Shown here piece after piece: positions 33,753 to 46,656 of a stretch of DNA of 64,000 nucleotides. A program made the translations under genes and the position numbers. The notes under the pieces were generated by a model that saw only the letters and a program-made list of their open reading frames with translations, was not told where the DNA came from and ran no database searches. The DNA is taken from contig CM057337.1 in the NCBI GenBank assembly GCA_030015575.1, forward strand, positions 379,215,582-379,279,581, given 5' to 3'. This DNA comes from Agapanthus africanus. Its lineage: Eukaryota > Streptophyta > Magnoliopsida > Asparagales > Amaryllidaceae. The first letter of the stretch is position 1. Each line of letters begins with the position of its first letter.

Positions 33753-35993
33753 TGTTAGTTATATGTATGCCCTAGAGGCCATTACTGTACATTGGATGAA
33801 TATTGTAGTGGATGCTGGGACATATGTAGGTAGGACTTTCTTGCTCGACATGATAGTACGCTATCCGGTTGCTCTTTTTCTTAACATGTATACTTTCTGT
33901 CTCTTTGTTACATGCTGATAAAGCCCTTAGGATGTATACTCGACTCCCAAGACTATGATGTAGATCATACTGGTGGGGCCTGGGAAGTCAATGATTACAT
34001 CCTTCAATGTTCCTAGTCGTGGGAATATCGAGACGGGGCATCGATATTCCAGAGTAGACTAGCGTATATCTTCTCGACCCATGTCATGGGCGATGGATGA
34101 TCCCATATCCATTGGTGTTTGACATCAGAGATGGTATGCGGGTGCTCAGTGGAGACTGGGTACACTGAACGGACTCGACGAGAACTCCTAGATGGTATTA
34201 TACCTCACGTCAGATGGCAGTTCTCTGGTAACACTGGTACAGCTTAGTCTGTTGACCCGAGATCGTCATAGAGTCTTGTGTGTCTCCCACTTTGCTTTGA
34301 TTTCCACCCTACCACGGCTCTACTGAGTTGTGCAAATAGGTGGTTTTTGGGTACAGTCCCGATTCACATGGAGGTAATGAGAGATAGGAGGGGATTCGTC
34401 TCTCCCGGTATTGGGGGTTGATGTTGCGCTATGCTCGACTGGCCATAACTGGAAATCCCTGGCCAGGGTTTCAGTAATATACTGGTAAGAGTTATCAGTA
34501 GTTTCACGCTATGTTATGGACCTTACATCGGCATGACTTATCGAGCTACTGGGGTCTGACGTTTACCACCCTTAGGCGAGATATGCGACATATCAGACGA
34601 ACAGACCGGACTGTACGGTAAGTGTTACTGGTTGGATTCACAGGAGTGTGAGCTGGCTTGCTCGTTGATCTTCTGATCGCTCAATACTCGGGTGGCCGTT
34701 ACGTTTAGCAGACCGCTTGCGGCTTGTGGGTGTTTGATATGATCATCACCTGCTGCCGGCGTATTGATGAGTCTTTAGAGTCCTATACAGAGGTTTCCTG
34801 GCTCAAGCGAAACGAAATATGAGCACATATGAGATTTGTGCGGGACTGAGAATAATAACATTATGTGATACTGTATTCTATTCTCGCGATTTGTATCATT
34901 GGGCGGTTATATATGATATAGCTGGGTTACCGAATCAAGTGTTGATTCGATACATTGATACACTTGATATTAGTCGGTTGTATGCGATATGACCGGATCA
35001 TTAAATCAAGTGTTGATTTAATGATTTATTGTATAATTATATATTTGATATATTATTTTACATTAACTACTATTTGTTCACTTAAGATGGATTTTCTCAC
35101 TTGATGTGCACATTGTATATATGATATAGTTTTGTGCACTTGATTGTATCATGTTTGATGATACATGGTAACTTGGGTGTATGTTTGATGATACATGGTA
35201 ACTTGGGTGTATGTTTGATTTAAACCATGTTTAGGTTAATGGTTAGGGTTTTGCTATCTTTTCTTAATTATTTATTTTATTCATTTATTTTTGGACAAGA
35301 AATAAAATGGTGGCTTCTTTTGTATTTTACTTGAAGCTTCATGAAGCTTTGACCATTTTGTTTCTTTCCTAAACCTAACCATTCACCTAAACCCTAGTTT
35401 AGTCTCTACACTAGTTAAACTCGCCCATGGTTGCATTATGATAACCATCACTTGATTTTCTTTTTGGAGATAATTCATTTATTCATTTTTTTCCTTCTTC
35501 TTCTTCTTCATGAAGAGAAGAAACCATTGCTATAAATTTCTAAGTGATGATTCCAAGTGAGAAATCCAAATCCAAAGTGAACCCACTTCCTATTTCTTCA
35601 TCCTCTACCACTTGCCATGTAGTAGAGTGTGTTATCTGCACAAGTTTCATGACCTAGTGAAGGTGGAGCTTGAGTTTTAGTCGCCTCGACGTAGATCATC
35701 TTCGGCATCGAAGTCAACGACCTAGCCCGCCCATTTTTCCGATGAAACCGACGATAGAGTCCGGAATTCCAATGATCGCAGCGGAGGGACGTCAACACGG
35801 AGCTAGAGAAGTGGAGGACCGGATCTACAAAGGTTGTAGTCACTTTCACTTGTAGCTAAAGTAGTTTACTTGCTTGTTTCGCCTTACCTCTAGTTAACGA
35901 TCTAGTATAGGGTTCTTTAGCACGTGAAAAAAATTTGATTTTGGCATGGTTGATCAGTTGTAGAACCTCATTTGTGTGCCTAGGAACCCTACA
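33753..35993 (+). repeat. A2 LTR 3 (2241 bp)
   Basis: Starts TGTTAG, ends CCCTACA, followed by the GAAGC TSD. Longer than LTR 1 partly because of a 30-bp tandem duplication at 35161-35220. Confidence 0.94.
35161..35220 (+). repeat. 30-bp tandem duplication in LTR 3
   Basis: A unit beginning ATACATGGTAACTTGGGTG occurs twice head to tail; the final base differs. LTRs 1 and 2 have it once. It covers the distal arm of the last hairpin in the LTR array. Confidence 0.85.
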
Positions 35994-35998
35994 GAAGC
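35994..35998. repeat. TSD of A2, right copy (GAAGC)
   Basis: Identical to 17471-17475; the B1 leader resumes with CCCCTCC. Confidence 0.92.
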
Positions 35999-36806
35999 CC
36001 CCTCCATCTCAAAGCCATTAGATGCGGGCCCGTTGCCCTCTAGAACATGTCTATCCGTGCACTCCACCTCGGGGTAATCCTAGTACAGAAAAGAAAATAT
36101 GTACAACAGTGACATCGACCTCAACCCGGTTGAGCCCGAAAAGAATAACATACAAATAAGAAGTGACGGCAGTCCACATGTCAGACGCTCGCCCCACAAT
36201 ATCAAATGTACAAATAAAACTAAACTGTACTAACTTTGCACCAAGCTATCCACCACAACAAATCCGCAATATCACAGCACAACACAGAATATCAACGTGA
36301 ATGTCACGTTCGCAAACCCGTCTAAAAGAGCTATAGCAATTAGACAAGATTTACCACTCGAATGACATTCACGATCGCAGATATAACGTAAGCACTGTGA
36401 ACTAACGTATTTAAAATTTCGATCGACAAAACTTACCGAAGTGGGCCCCAAGTGCAAATCCAGCGCTCAAGTAAATCTGGGCCTAAACAAAATATTCCAG
36501 ATACCACAATTCCCCATTAAAGACACCATGAAGAAAAATGAAGCTCTGACCCTACATTTCTACCGTGGATCCGCGGCAAACATGCCAGTTCTGCCGCGGT
36601 TCCGCGGCGTTATGATGGGATCGTGCTTTCAAATTTCTTCAGGGGTCTTAGAAAAGCCTGCATGATTTTTTGACATACTGAAAATAATTTTTCGACCACT
36701 TTTAAAATTCGTTAGAAAAGTGCAAAAATGGAATTGCGGTTTTGGAAATTTTGTTCGATCGATGTTTTAAACAAGTTAGAACAAGCTAGTAAAGGGTTAA
36801 TGGCGT
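35999..36806 (-). ncRNA. B1 structured leader, PBS-proximal part
   Basis: Aligns in reverse complement with B2 56599-57420. It includes a large hairpin whose outer arms are CGTGAATGTCA / TGACATTCACG (about 36294-36389) and the GC-rich hairpin 36563-36607. No coding sequence is recognised. Confidence 0.6.
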
Positions 36807-36819
36807 GGCTCTGATACCA
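36807..36819 (-). other. B1 primer binding site
   Basis: Minus-strand TGGTATCAGAGCC, a perfect initiator tRNA-Met complement, directly adjoins the 5' LTR. Confidence 0.92.
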
Positions 36820-38494
36820 TGTTGGGTTACGGCAGTGCCCCGGCCGTCAATCTGAGGTCAAATGCAGAACAAAAAACTTTTCAAAACTTGGCGCTACCAT
36901 AACCTTTACCCGGATCGTACTATTAACACTAAACTACCTAACTACAAAAAATTAGAATGGCTATACCGATCAATCTGTGTCCATCGGTCTTTAGCCACCA
37001 TCCCTAGCTTCTCGCGGCATCTCCGATCTTCGGTCTCTTCGTCGGAAGGGCACCACATCTAGAAGTCTTTTTACGGGCTCCCGCTTCAAACAGAAGCAAC
37101 TCGGGCATGAAGTTTGCTAGCCGACATGTCCTAGGTGATTTAGAGAATGTGTGATAACTTTGTCTCAAGCATCCATTGATTCTCAACACATGAGAGTGCA
37201 TGGATGGAGGTTGAAGATGAAGCCATGGTGGAATTTGTGAGCTTAGAGAAGAAGAAGAAGAAGAAGAGGCACTTTTGTTGTTGTGTTAGAATAAAAGAAT
37301 GAGAGCTAGCATAATAATCTCAAGAGCAAACAACCCTCATATGGCTGCCCTCCCTCTCTCCACCTCTCATTTCAATAAAACCATCCATCAATTAACATAA
37401 CATGTTCACAAAAAAAGAGACCATGAGTCACCAAATTGAACATGCCACATTAATTACTCCTCATGATGAAATCCACTCACAATTTTCACCAATATAAACT
37501 TTACCCCAAATGTTTATGACAATAAAATGAATGGCATCATCTAAAGTAAACTCGTGATGGATCACAAGAATACCCCTCACCTGTATATACATACCTGCAT
37601 CCGCACTCCGACTGAATGCAAATGTGATGAGACTAAAGTAATCCAACAAATCTAATACTAGGATCCGGCTTAAACCAAAGCCCACTAGTATGATCCGTCC
37701 GATCATTATCCATGCACAAGTGCACGTATATGAACGAACCATGCCATAATACCATAGGGCCTCTACAACGTTTCACCCGAAACTTGGAAAAACATTCTGT
37801 GGGGGACTCTAAAGACTCGTCAATACGCTGGTTGTAGATTTAAACACTAGCACGTCAGTGGTACTAGCTGTACGTAATGGGCTACCCATCTATTGACCAA
37901 AAGGGAAGTCGATGAGCGAAGTCATCCTAGAACCCTACTGAGCCTGTCAGTGAAGATATCCGTACAGTCCGGTCCATTCGTCTATGAGTATCGCATGTCG
38001 GGCCTAAGGGCTGGTAAATGTCTGACCCCCAAAAGCGGTACAAGTCGGGTCGGACTGTAGCCAAGAACACCCTGAGATACTAGTGGAATACATACCAGTA
38101 AATCTCCTGCCATGGCCAAGTACTTCATGTAATGGTTCTCCTAGACACTACGTGATCTTACCCCCAATACCGGGAGAGACGAAACCCCTGCCGATCCGCT
38201 CACCGCCTCCATGTGGCTCGTGACTGTACCCAAATAAAACCTGTTTTCACGACACCTTTGAGCCGTGGTAGAGTAATAATCAAAACATAGTAGGAACTCA
38301 CACGAGGCAAATGACGATCTCAGGTGATGAACTAACCTGTACACATGTCACCAGGGAACTGCTATCTGACACTAGGTACAATACAAACTAGCAAGTTGCC
38401 GGCGAGTCCTGTCCGGTGTACTGATAACCTAATGAGCTCCTGTATACATCTTAGGTGAACCAACTGACACCAATTGCTTGTGAGACCGTCCACC
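36820..38494 (-). repeat. B1 5' LTR, part 1 (continues at 48855)
   Basis: Starts TGTTGGGTTACGG in plus orientation and aligns with 82-1760. Broken by A3 after CCACC. An (AAG)n run lies at 37248-37266. Confidence 0.92.
38490..38494. repeat. TSD of A3, left copy (CCACC)
   Basis: Matches 48850-48854 on the far side of A3. The intact site is seen in the other B1 LTR near 1759-1763. Confidence 0.92.
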
Positions 38495-40706
38495 TGTAGG
38501 GTTCCTAGGCACTCTCAAGAGGTCTCACAAGGCATCAACCATGCCAATTTCAAAATTTTACGTTGCCGAGAAACCCTAATACGGATCGTTGACTAGATGT
38601 CTAGGCGAAAAGTGAAACTAGTTAACAATTTAACTAAAAGAACGGAAATACAACCTTTGTAGATCCGGTCCTCCACCTCCATAGCTCCGCGATGAAGTCC
38701 CCTTGCTGTCCAAAATAAATCCCGGGCTCTAGCGTCGGCTTCATCGGAGAAAGAGCGGGCTAGGTCATCGACGACGTGCCGAAGATGATCTACGTCGAGG
38801 CATCACTAGATCAAGCTCCACCTTCATCAAGCCTTGAAAACATGTGAAGGAAACATACTCTACTACTTGGCAAGAGGTAGAGGATGAAGAAATAGGAAGT
38901 GGGTTCACTTTAGAATTGGATTTCTCAATCATTTTCATCAATCACCATTGATGAAGTGAAGCTTTCTTCATGAAAGAAGATGAAGAAGAAGAAGCTAATA
39001 TTATGATAAGTTGTTTTAAAATGAAAAGAAAATGAAAACTTATCATAATGTAAACCATGGTCAAGTGTAGAGATTAAACCAAGGTTAGTTGGAATGGTTA
39101 GGGTTAAGGATGAGATAAGAATGGTTGACTTGATCAAAGCTTCAAGAAGCTTCAACATAAAACAAAGCAAGCCACCATTTCTTTTCTTTTGCCAAAATGA
39201 AAGAATAAATGAATAAATAGATAATAAGTGAATAAACAAAACCCTAACCACTCTCACAACCATGGTTTAATCTTTACACAAATCCAAGTTAACATGTATC
39301 AGCAAACATGACACAATCAAGTGCACAAAAGTATATCACATATACAACTTGTGCAATCCAAGTGAGAAAATCCATATAAAGTGAACCAATACTAGTTAAT
39401 GAAAAGTAATATATCAAATATATAATTATACATTAAATCATTAAATCAACACTTGATTCAATGATCCGGTCATGTCGCACATAACCGACTAGTATCCAAT
39501 GTATCGGCTTATCGAATCAATCCTTGATTCGATAACTAGGTTATATCGCATACAACCATTCGATACAATAATCGCGAGAATAGAATACGATATCACATAC
39601 ACGCATTATTCTCGGTCCCGCACATATCTCATATGCGCTCCTATTTCGTTTCGCTTGAGCCAGGAAACCTCTGTGTAGGACTCTAAAGACTCGTCAATAC
39701 GCCGGCAGCAGATGATGATCATATCAAACACCCACAAGCCACAAGCGGTCTGCTAAACGTAACGGCCACCCGGGTATTGAGCGATCAAAAGATCGACGAG
39801 CAAGCCCGCTCACACTCCTGTGAATCCAACCAGTAACACTTACCGTACAGTCCGGTCTGATCGTCTGATATGTCGCATATCTTGCCTAGGGGTGGTAAAC
39901 GTCAGACCCCAATAGCTCGATAAGTCGTGTCGATATGAGGTCTATAACAGTTCGAGAAACTACTGGTAACACTTACCAGTAAATCTCAACAACCCTGGCC
40001 AGGGATTTCCGGTTATAGCCAATCGAACACAGCGCAACATCAACTCCCTATACCGGGAGAGACGAATCGCCTCCTATCGCTCATTGCCTCCATGTGATTC
40101 GGGACGGTACCCAAAAACCACCGTTTTGCACGCCCTCTTGGACGTGGTAAGATGGAAATCAAAGCACAGTGGGAACCACACAAGACTCTATGACGATCTC
40201 GGGTCAACAGACAACTCTGTACCAGTGTCACCAGAGAACTGCCATCTGACGTAAGGTATAATACCATCCGGGAGTTCTCGGCGAGTCCGTCCAGTGTACC
40301 CAGTCTCCACTGAGCACCCGTATATCATCTCTGATGTCAAACACCAATGGATATGGGATCATCCATCGCCCATCTGTATGGGTCGAGAAGGTATACGCTA
40401 GTCTACTCTGGTATATCGATGCCCCGTCTCGATACACCCATGACTAGGGACTTTGAAGGATGTACTTATAGACTATATGTTCCCGCTAGTATGATCTGCA
40501 TCGTAGTCCAGGTAGCCAAGTACACATCCTAAGGGCTTTACCAACATGTAACAGAGAGACAATCAGTGTACACGTTAAGGTAAAGAGCAACCAGATAGCA
40601 TACTATCATGTCGAGCAAGAAAGTCCTCCCTATATATGTCCCAGCATTCACTACAATATACATCCTATGTACAGTAATGGCCTCTAGGGCATACATATAA
40701 CTAACA
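38495..40706 (-). repeat. A3 3' LTR (2212 bp)
   Basis: TGTAGGG ... CTAACA in plus orientation. It retains about 21 bases near 39490-39520 that the 5' LTR has lost, within the hairpin array. An open frame at 38925-39263 is LTR sequence and recurs at 47087. Confidence 0.94.
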
Positions 40707-40721
40707 ATCTCCCACTTGCAC
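40707..40721 (-). other. A3 polypurine tract
   Basis: Minus-strand GTGCAAGTGGGAGAT next to the 3' LTR. Confidence 0.87.
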
Positions 40722-40739
40722 TAGGGCCATCTGTAGCAG

Positions 40740-43500
40740 TGGTTGCAGTATTTCATACTCAACCATCCCATAAAAATCTCTCTCTGGGAATAGGCCTTTG
40801 TGAATGGATCCGCCGTGCTGTCCTCTGAGTCTACTCTCCCAACCTCGATCTCCTTGGAGATCAACCATCTCTATGATCAGGTGATACCGCCTTAGAATAA
40901 ATCTGGATCATTGATGGGACGGGCGTTCCTTGGCATAAGCCACAATTCCATTGTCTCATAATGGTTGGAACGTAGTTCATCTCATGAACCAATATACACC
41001 CAAACATCCTCTTTGGTAGCATCTTTAGTAGTGATGTATCCAGCCTTTATCGTCTAGTATGCCACGGTATCAAGCTTGGAACTCTTCCAACATACCGTCC
41101 CTTTACTGAGGGTAAAGACAATGCCTGTGACTGACACTCAGTCGTCTTTATCACCCTGGAACACTTCCAGTGATTCTGCCCAGGATCAATTGATAACATC
41201 TCACTACAACTAGTGAGTATCCTAACATCCAATTAGATCTATCTCATAGATGCAAGTCCAGGATTTAGGAGGTATCACTTTGATCCTTTATGTAGAATCA
41301 TTGTGATAAGAGGAGATTGACCGAGCGTAGCATAGGAAACTTCTTCCCTATCAAGAGTATGTCATTCACGTACTCTACGAGGATCATCACCATACTCCCT
41401 ACTACCCTTTTGTTTATACAAGGTTCATCTACCATTTTGATGATGTCAAACTGTTTGACTAATCCATCAAAACAGTTGTTCCAACTCCGCGATGCCTGCT
41501 TTATCACATAAACCATCTTGCACACGTTTCCGCTGCTCCCACTGTCTACAAAGCCCTCTGACTGTGTACTTACAGACTCCCTCTTCTAAAACATCATTTT
41601 AGAAAAGCAGTCATGGCACCCAACCGCCAGATATCGTAGTCATGGTATGTAGCCGTGGCAAGTAGGATCTGGATGGACTTAAGCATAGCCACTTGAAAAG
41701 GTTTCATCATTATCCACGCCTGGTCGATGACGAAAACCATTAACAAGTCTAGCTTTGAAAGTCTCAACTTTTCCATCTACACCAAGTAATCTTCTCAAGA
41801 TATACTTGCTCCTGATGGGGATTTAACCCTTCAGATATAGCAACCAAAGTCTATACTTTGTTGGTGTATAAGGATTCCATCTCAGATCGCTAAGCATCCA
41901 GCCATTCTTACAGAGTCCTGCTCTCGATGGCCTGCTCGAAACTAGTTGGGTCATCATCTCATGATGCAATCCTCGCTCCCACTGTCATAGAGAAACCGAA
42001 GTATCTCTCAGGCGGGTGAGGAACCTTACTAGATCGGCGGAGAGGCTGAGGTTCATTGGTATCTACTGAATCCTTTGGTTTTACCAAATCATCAGCTGCA
42101 GTTTGTATAGCTGGAACATTTCCAGTTCTACATAACAGACCTTGCCTCGAGCTTATCCGGGTTGTGCTTTTAGACATAGGCCGGACAACCCCAAATCTTA
42201 ACTAGCTTAAGACATGGGCTCTTCCCTTTCCATATCACATATGAAGCGGTAGGCAACTGATTTGATTTGAACCCTATTCAATAAGTATGCAGCTTCTCAA
42301 GTGCATAACTCCCAAAAAGAAATAGGTAACTCAGTAGTACTCATCATAGAGCACACCTAATCACATAGGGTGTTATCGCTCCGCCCTGATATACCATCGT
42401 GCTATGGTGTATACGGAGGAGTAATGCTGAGAGAGAATCTCATTCTCCTTTAGAAAAGTCCAAGAATTTCGTGCTCAAGTATTCTCCTCCTTGATCTCAT
42501 CAAAGGACATAATACTTATACCCGTATTGGTTCTCTACTTCTAACTTATATTCTGTGAATATCTCAAAAGGTTCGGACTTGTGTTTCAACAAGAACATAT
42601 GTCTGAATCTTGAGAGATTATCAGAGAATGTAACGAAGTCCAAAGAACCGGTCTTGGCATGTGTAGACAGGGGACCTTACATACATCATCATGTATCAAT
42701 CCCAAGAGTTTACTAACTCTTTCTCTGTTTCCAATAAACAGAGCTGAGGTCATTTTATCTTTGTGACATGACTCGCAAGTTTCATAAGATGTAAATTCAA
42801 ACTAATTTAAATATGCATCTACTATGTAACTTAAGCTAGTCGGGTCGCATTGGTATGACCTAGTCTACAATACCTCAAGTAGGATTCGTTCATTTCTGAA
42901 CTCTTCCTCTTGTGTGTGTTCCGTATACTAAGAACTGTAGTTTGATTTAGAACATCAATGCTTTTAGATAACGTGCCTGATCCGATCAACTTTTGATATA
43001 GGAAATGTTCAAAACATTATCCAACTATACAAAATTTTATCGTTTCTTTACTAATAAAGAGATTGATATGATTTTGTATATCAGGTTCGGTATCTAATAA
43101 CATTCGTTCAGAATCAATGTATTTGGAATACAGGGTGACAGTGACCAACAGACTTGGCTGCAACACTTGCCCCGTTTTCTGCCTCATGAAACTTATCACC
43201 CGTTCTCAGTTCTCTACCTAGCTGTAGCCCTATGTAACAGATTACATATCTGGGATCCTGATCTGGTATCACATACCCAGGATGCGGAGGATACTGAGAA
43301 ACAGTTCTTTGTAATGAACACACCCGAAGATGATGCATCAGCATGCACTTTCTTCGTTTGGGCCGCACGGGAATTCTGGTAATCCCCAATTTCCTGCTCT
43401 GTCTTATAACAATTATAAGTTGGAGCGGGACCAACGTTCACCAGCTCAGTATAACAAGCGGGTTCGGTCAATATTCCGCATTATTATCTTGATTAAGGCG
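40740..43500 (-). pseudogene. A3 pol remnant
   Basis: Reading right to left: protease 43214-43471 (CDTRSGSQICN, inactive Arg), pre-integrase and integrase 42180-43010, a linker with HPPERYFGFS (41959-42177), reverse transcriptase 41298-41900 with TAFLK and YVNDILLIG (first Asp changed to Asn), and RNase H 40740-41290 ending in ADPFTK. Frames break in each domain. Similar breaks occur in A1. Confidence 0.88.
43214..43471 (-). pseudogene. A3 aspartic protease fragment
   Basis: An 85-codon open piece, the exact counterpart of A1 7449-7706, with the same length, the same Arg in the active-site triplet and the same stop. Both also carry ADASSSGVF, where A2 differs. This is a shared ancestral defect. 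Confidence 0.85.
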
Positions 43501-46500
43501 TGATATGGTCGCTACCTGGAGAGAGAGAGAAGAAAACACTCAGCGTGCGCTCTTGCAAGAATAGATTGGTTATTATTTTATCTAATCAGGATGGCTCCCA
43601 CTGCTTTTTATCAAATCTTCCTTCAAACCCTAAAAGGAAAGACTAGCAGGGATTAATTACACACTACAAGTTCGCCAATCTTTCAGCCAGGCCAGTGTCG
43701 GTACTTTGAGGGAGGTCCCCCGTGCTTTCGCACGAACCTAATTAATGTAAACCTTGTTTTCCCAGAGGCGTAACCCCGTTGACACCTTTCTAGACACCTA
43801 CTTGATCGGCTAATTGTAATGCGTAAAATTCTCCCAGGAGTAACAATTACTCGCAGCGGGTATCGGGATCCAACTATCTCATAGAAGGTATGCAATCTCA
43901 TTGCAAATTTCAACACTTGAAATTCCCGATAATTTTGCCCCTAGCACCCTATGACTTTGACGGAGGTCAACAAACCATAGGCTACTAGTCAAGTTCAACC
44001 CGTCATTTCTTGATCGAATTAAACCCACCCGCGCGACCCTTGACAGAGGTCAACAATGCCGCACGACTACCCTAATCCAATCTGCATCATATGCAAGCAG
44101 ATAAGCACTAGTTAGCTACCGCACACTACGCCTTGACGGAGGTCAAAAAACGTAGCACGAATACTAAGTAGGACTTATCTGAAATGACGGAGGGTTACGA
44201 CAGGTTTTTCTGGAAACCTATTGCGTAATGAACTTGATATTGTTGCAGAATCAAATGATTTTAAAATGGAGTGTTTTTGAGGCTTTTCTAGTTTTGCTAA
44301 AGGAGTCTCTCCCGGTGAAGGGATCGTCGGTCCTTTCCTCGTCGAATGAGGTGCGGGATATATCATATATATCACTGTGCAAAGCAAAAACTCTTAAAAG
44401 CAATCAGAAAACAAACCGAGTGTGTAGTATCTGCCAGTTATTGCTAAAGGAGTCACTCCCGGTGAAGGGATCTCGGTCCTTTCCTCATCGAAAAAGGTGC
44501 AGGATATATCACATATACCGCTGTGCAAAGCAAGAACTGTAGCTACTTGTTTTATTTTGAAATTCGATTCTACAACATCTTAGGTTTCTTTTTATATCAT
44601 TAATCACATTAATGACGTCCCATCATGTAAGTACCTAAACATCACAGATAAATACGACGTACACTTTTGCCATCCGCATTCGCCTCGATGTCCCCTCATG
44701 CACCGTTAGGTTAGGTAACTAACGGCAGAGCGGGGCAGGGCTAGCGCGGGTGTAAAACATAAGTAACATCTATATAATATATCATATATACTATATAAAG
44801 TATCCATCACAGAACATCACATGATCACATCACAGATATCGCAGCAGAAGAATCATATGAAATATTGGATATACTAGGACGTCCGTGTTTTCAATACGAG
44901 CCAGTATAAAACATGGATTCCACGGTCGCGATGAATAGCCAAACCCACACCCCTAGACCCCTACGAGAGCGGCAAGAAACCCTACCAATTCTGGAGTTAG
45001 GAGACCCGGACTCAACTCCTCGAGTTGGTCTCCTACTGGACCCCAGAACCCGGTTACTTGTGCTCCCCTTCTTGGGTCTATCCTAGTGCGGAAAAGTAAA
45101 TAATATACAAAAGGTGACATCTTCCGCAACCAGGAAGTGTCCTAATAAAAGAATATTACATACAAGTTTTTACATGAATGAAAATGAAAAACACTCATCT
45201 CACATAAAAACCCCCGGCTATTCAAACACGACGATCCAATATAACATATCCAGCAACACATAACATCACATGTCATCAACGTAAGTAAATATGCGCATCC
45301 CAATTGTTGTTGACATATAGCAACGAAATCGGCGATATCACATATTACACTTACGGTCACAGAAAAGAAAGTGTAAAACTACAACAGTTGGAATCCGCAA
45401 CCTGCATAGACATCGCATGCCTAATCAAATGAATTCCTTAGACATCGCATGCCTAACAATTATAAACCCCGCATTTTAATCTCATTATCGAAAACTCTTT
45501 TCAATGTCAAGTCGGGGCAATTCAGCAAGATTCCTGACATCCTGATCGAATGCTCGTCGCAAACTTTAGTAGGCGGCTGCACCCCCGATACCTGCGACGA
45601 AGTGCACCAAGGCGGAACACCGCTGCCGCGAGCACCCGAACGGACGCTTTCGGCGACGGGGTTCTCCTACAGTCACTTGGTCGGGGCTATGGAGTGAGGC
45701 TGTCTATTAAGTTTACCCGGCGAGTATCCGCGTACGCTACGTGATTGCGACGGACTTTTGATCGCATCAAAATTCCGTGGCAACCGATCAAGTGTGACTA
45801 AACTGCTATGTTTATAACATTCATTCAGTTATCTCATAACTACTTGTGAATTCCAATTATTGTATCCCATTCCAGATAAATAGAAAATGTTAAACTTTCC
45901 GATCGAACATTCAAACACCCAAGTTTTCCCGATACAGATCAACTCATGAAATAAGTCTAAAAACATTCAGTTCGTGCCTCAGTACCAACGGTCCAGCCGT
46001 AGAAGGGTCAAGCCAACGCCTCACATGTGGCACGCCGTACTGCCCCAAACCCTAAGGTTCAAAGGGCAGTTCAAGACGGTCACATAATCGAGTTAAGGTT
46101 TGTTGTCTTCTAGAGGGTCCATCGCGTTACTTGCACTACTTAGAACGTCGTTAAACCACGGAAAAATCCAACACTTGGAAATTTCCCGACAGGGGAAAAG
46201 GTGGGTATTTATATCCGGTCTAACTTTTTAACATATTCAAAAATTATCCGGAAAACACATAGACAAAATTAGACAATCCGATCGAATCTACGAATTCCCT
46301 AAACAACCCCAGAAAACTCAACTGTAGATGTCAGATTAAAACTTCCCAGAGAACATAGGAAACAGATACGGGCATTACTGTATCAAAACGACTCCCTAAT
46401 CAGTACAGACGACCGCGGAACCGCCGCAAAACGAGACTATTGCCGCGGTTCCGCGGCGCTTTAGTGGAGTTAGGGGTTCGTTTTCTACAGTAACTTTTAG

Positions 46501-46642
46501 AATTTCCTGCTCTATTTTCTGAGAATTTTTAATTCACAAAAATCCCTGTTTTTGAAAATTGTACAGAGAGCATGGAAAATTTAGGGTTTCGGGTTCGATC
46601 GGGTTTCTAACATCGTCTACGCATCGCCTAAGGCTCTAGCTA
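43501..46642 (-). ncRNA. A3 structured leader, no gag seen
   Basis: Contains, in element order, the GC-rich hairpin 46413-46456 (16-base arms with one mismatch), the nine-codon frame 46093-46122, the long hairpin near 45746-45784 (loop GCG), the module pair 44294-44385 and 44441-44531, and three loop-core hairpins (43948-44155) whose first stem reads CTACG / CGTAG. A pyrimidine run lies just before the pol start. Confidence 0.6.
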
Positions 46643-46655
46643 GGCTCTGATACCA
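46643..46655 (-). other. A3 primer binding site
   Basis: Minus-strand TGGTATCAGAGCC, one base from the LTR end. Confidence 0.92.
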
Positions 46656-46656
46656 C

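Larger units (their letters stand above)
17476..35993 (+). mobile_element. A2: three-LTR, two-body tandem copia array
   Basis: One TSD pair encloses LTR 17476-19691, internal region 19692-25654, LTR 25655-27831, internal region 27832-33752 and LTR 33753-35993. Each internal region has its own primer binding site, leader, pol remnant and polypurine tract, and the middle LTR serves both. Such arrays are explained by unequal recombination between LTRs of sister elements or by reverse transcription of a recombinant template. The two bodies belong to one subfamily, distinct from A1 and A3, and share many pol defects. Confidence 0.93.

Noticed and set aside
38925..39263. 112-codon minus-strand ORF with a hydrophobic start, repeated at 47087-47425
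   Set aside because: It lies inside the A3 LTRs; the two copies are the two LTRs. Composition reflects T-rich LTR sequence, and other family A LTRs do not keep the frame.
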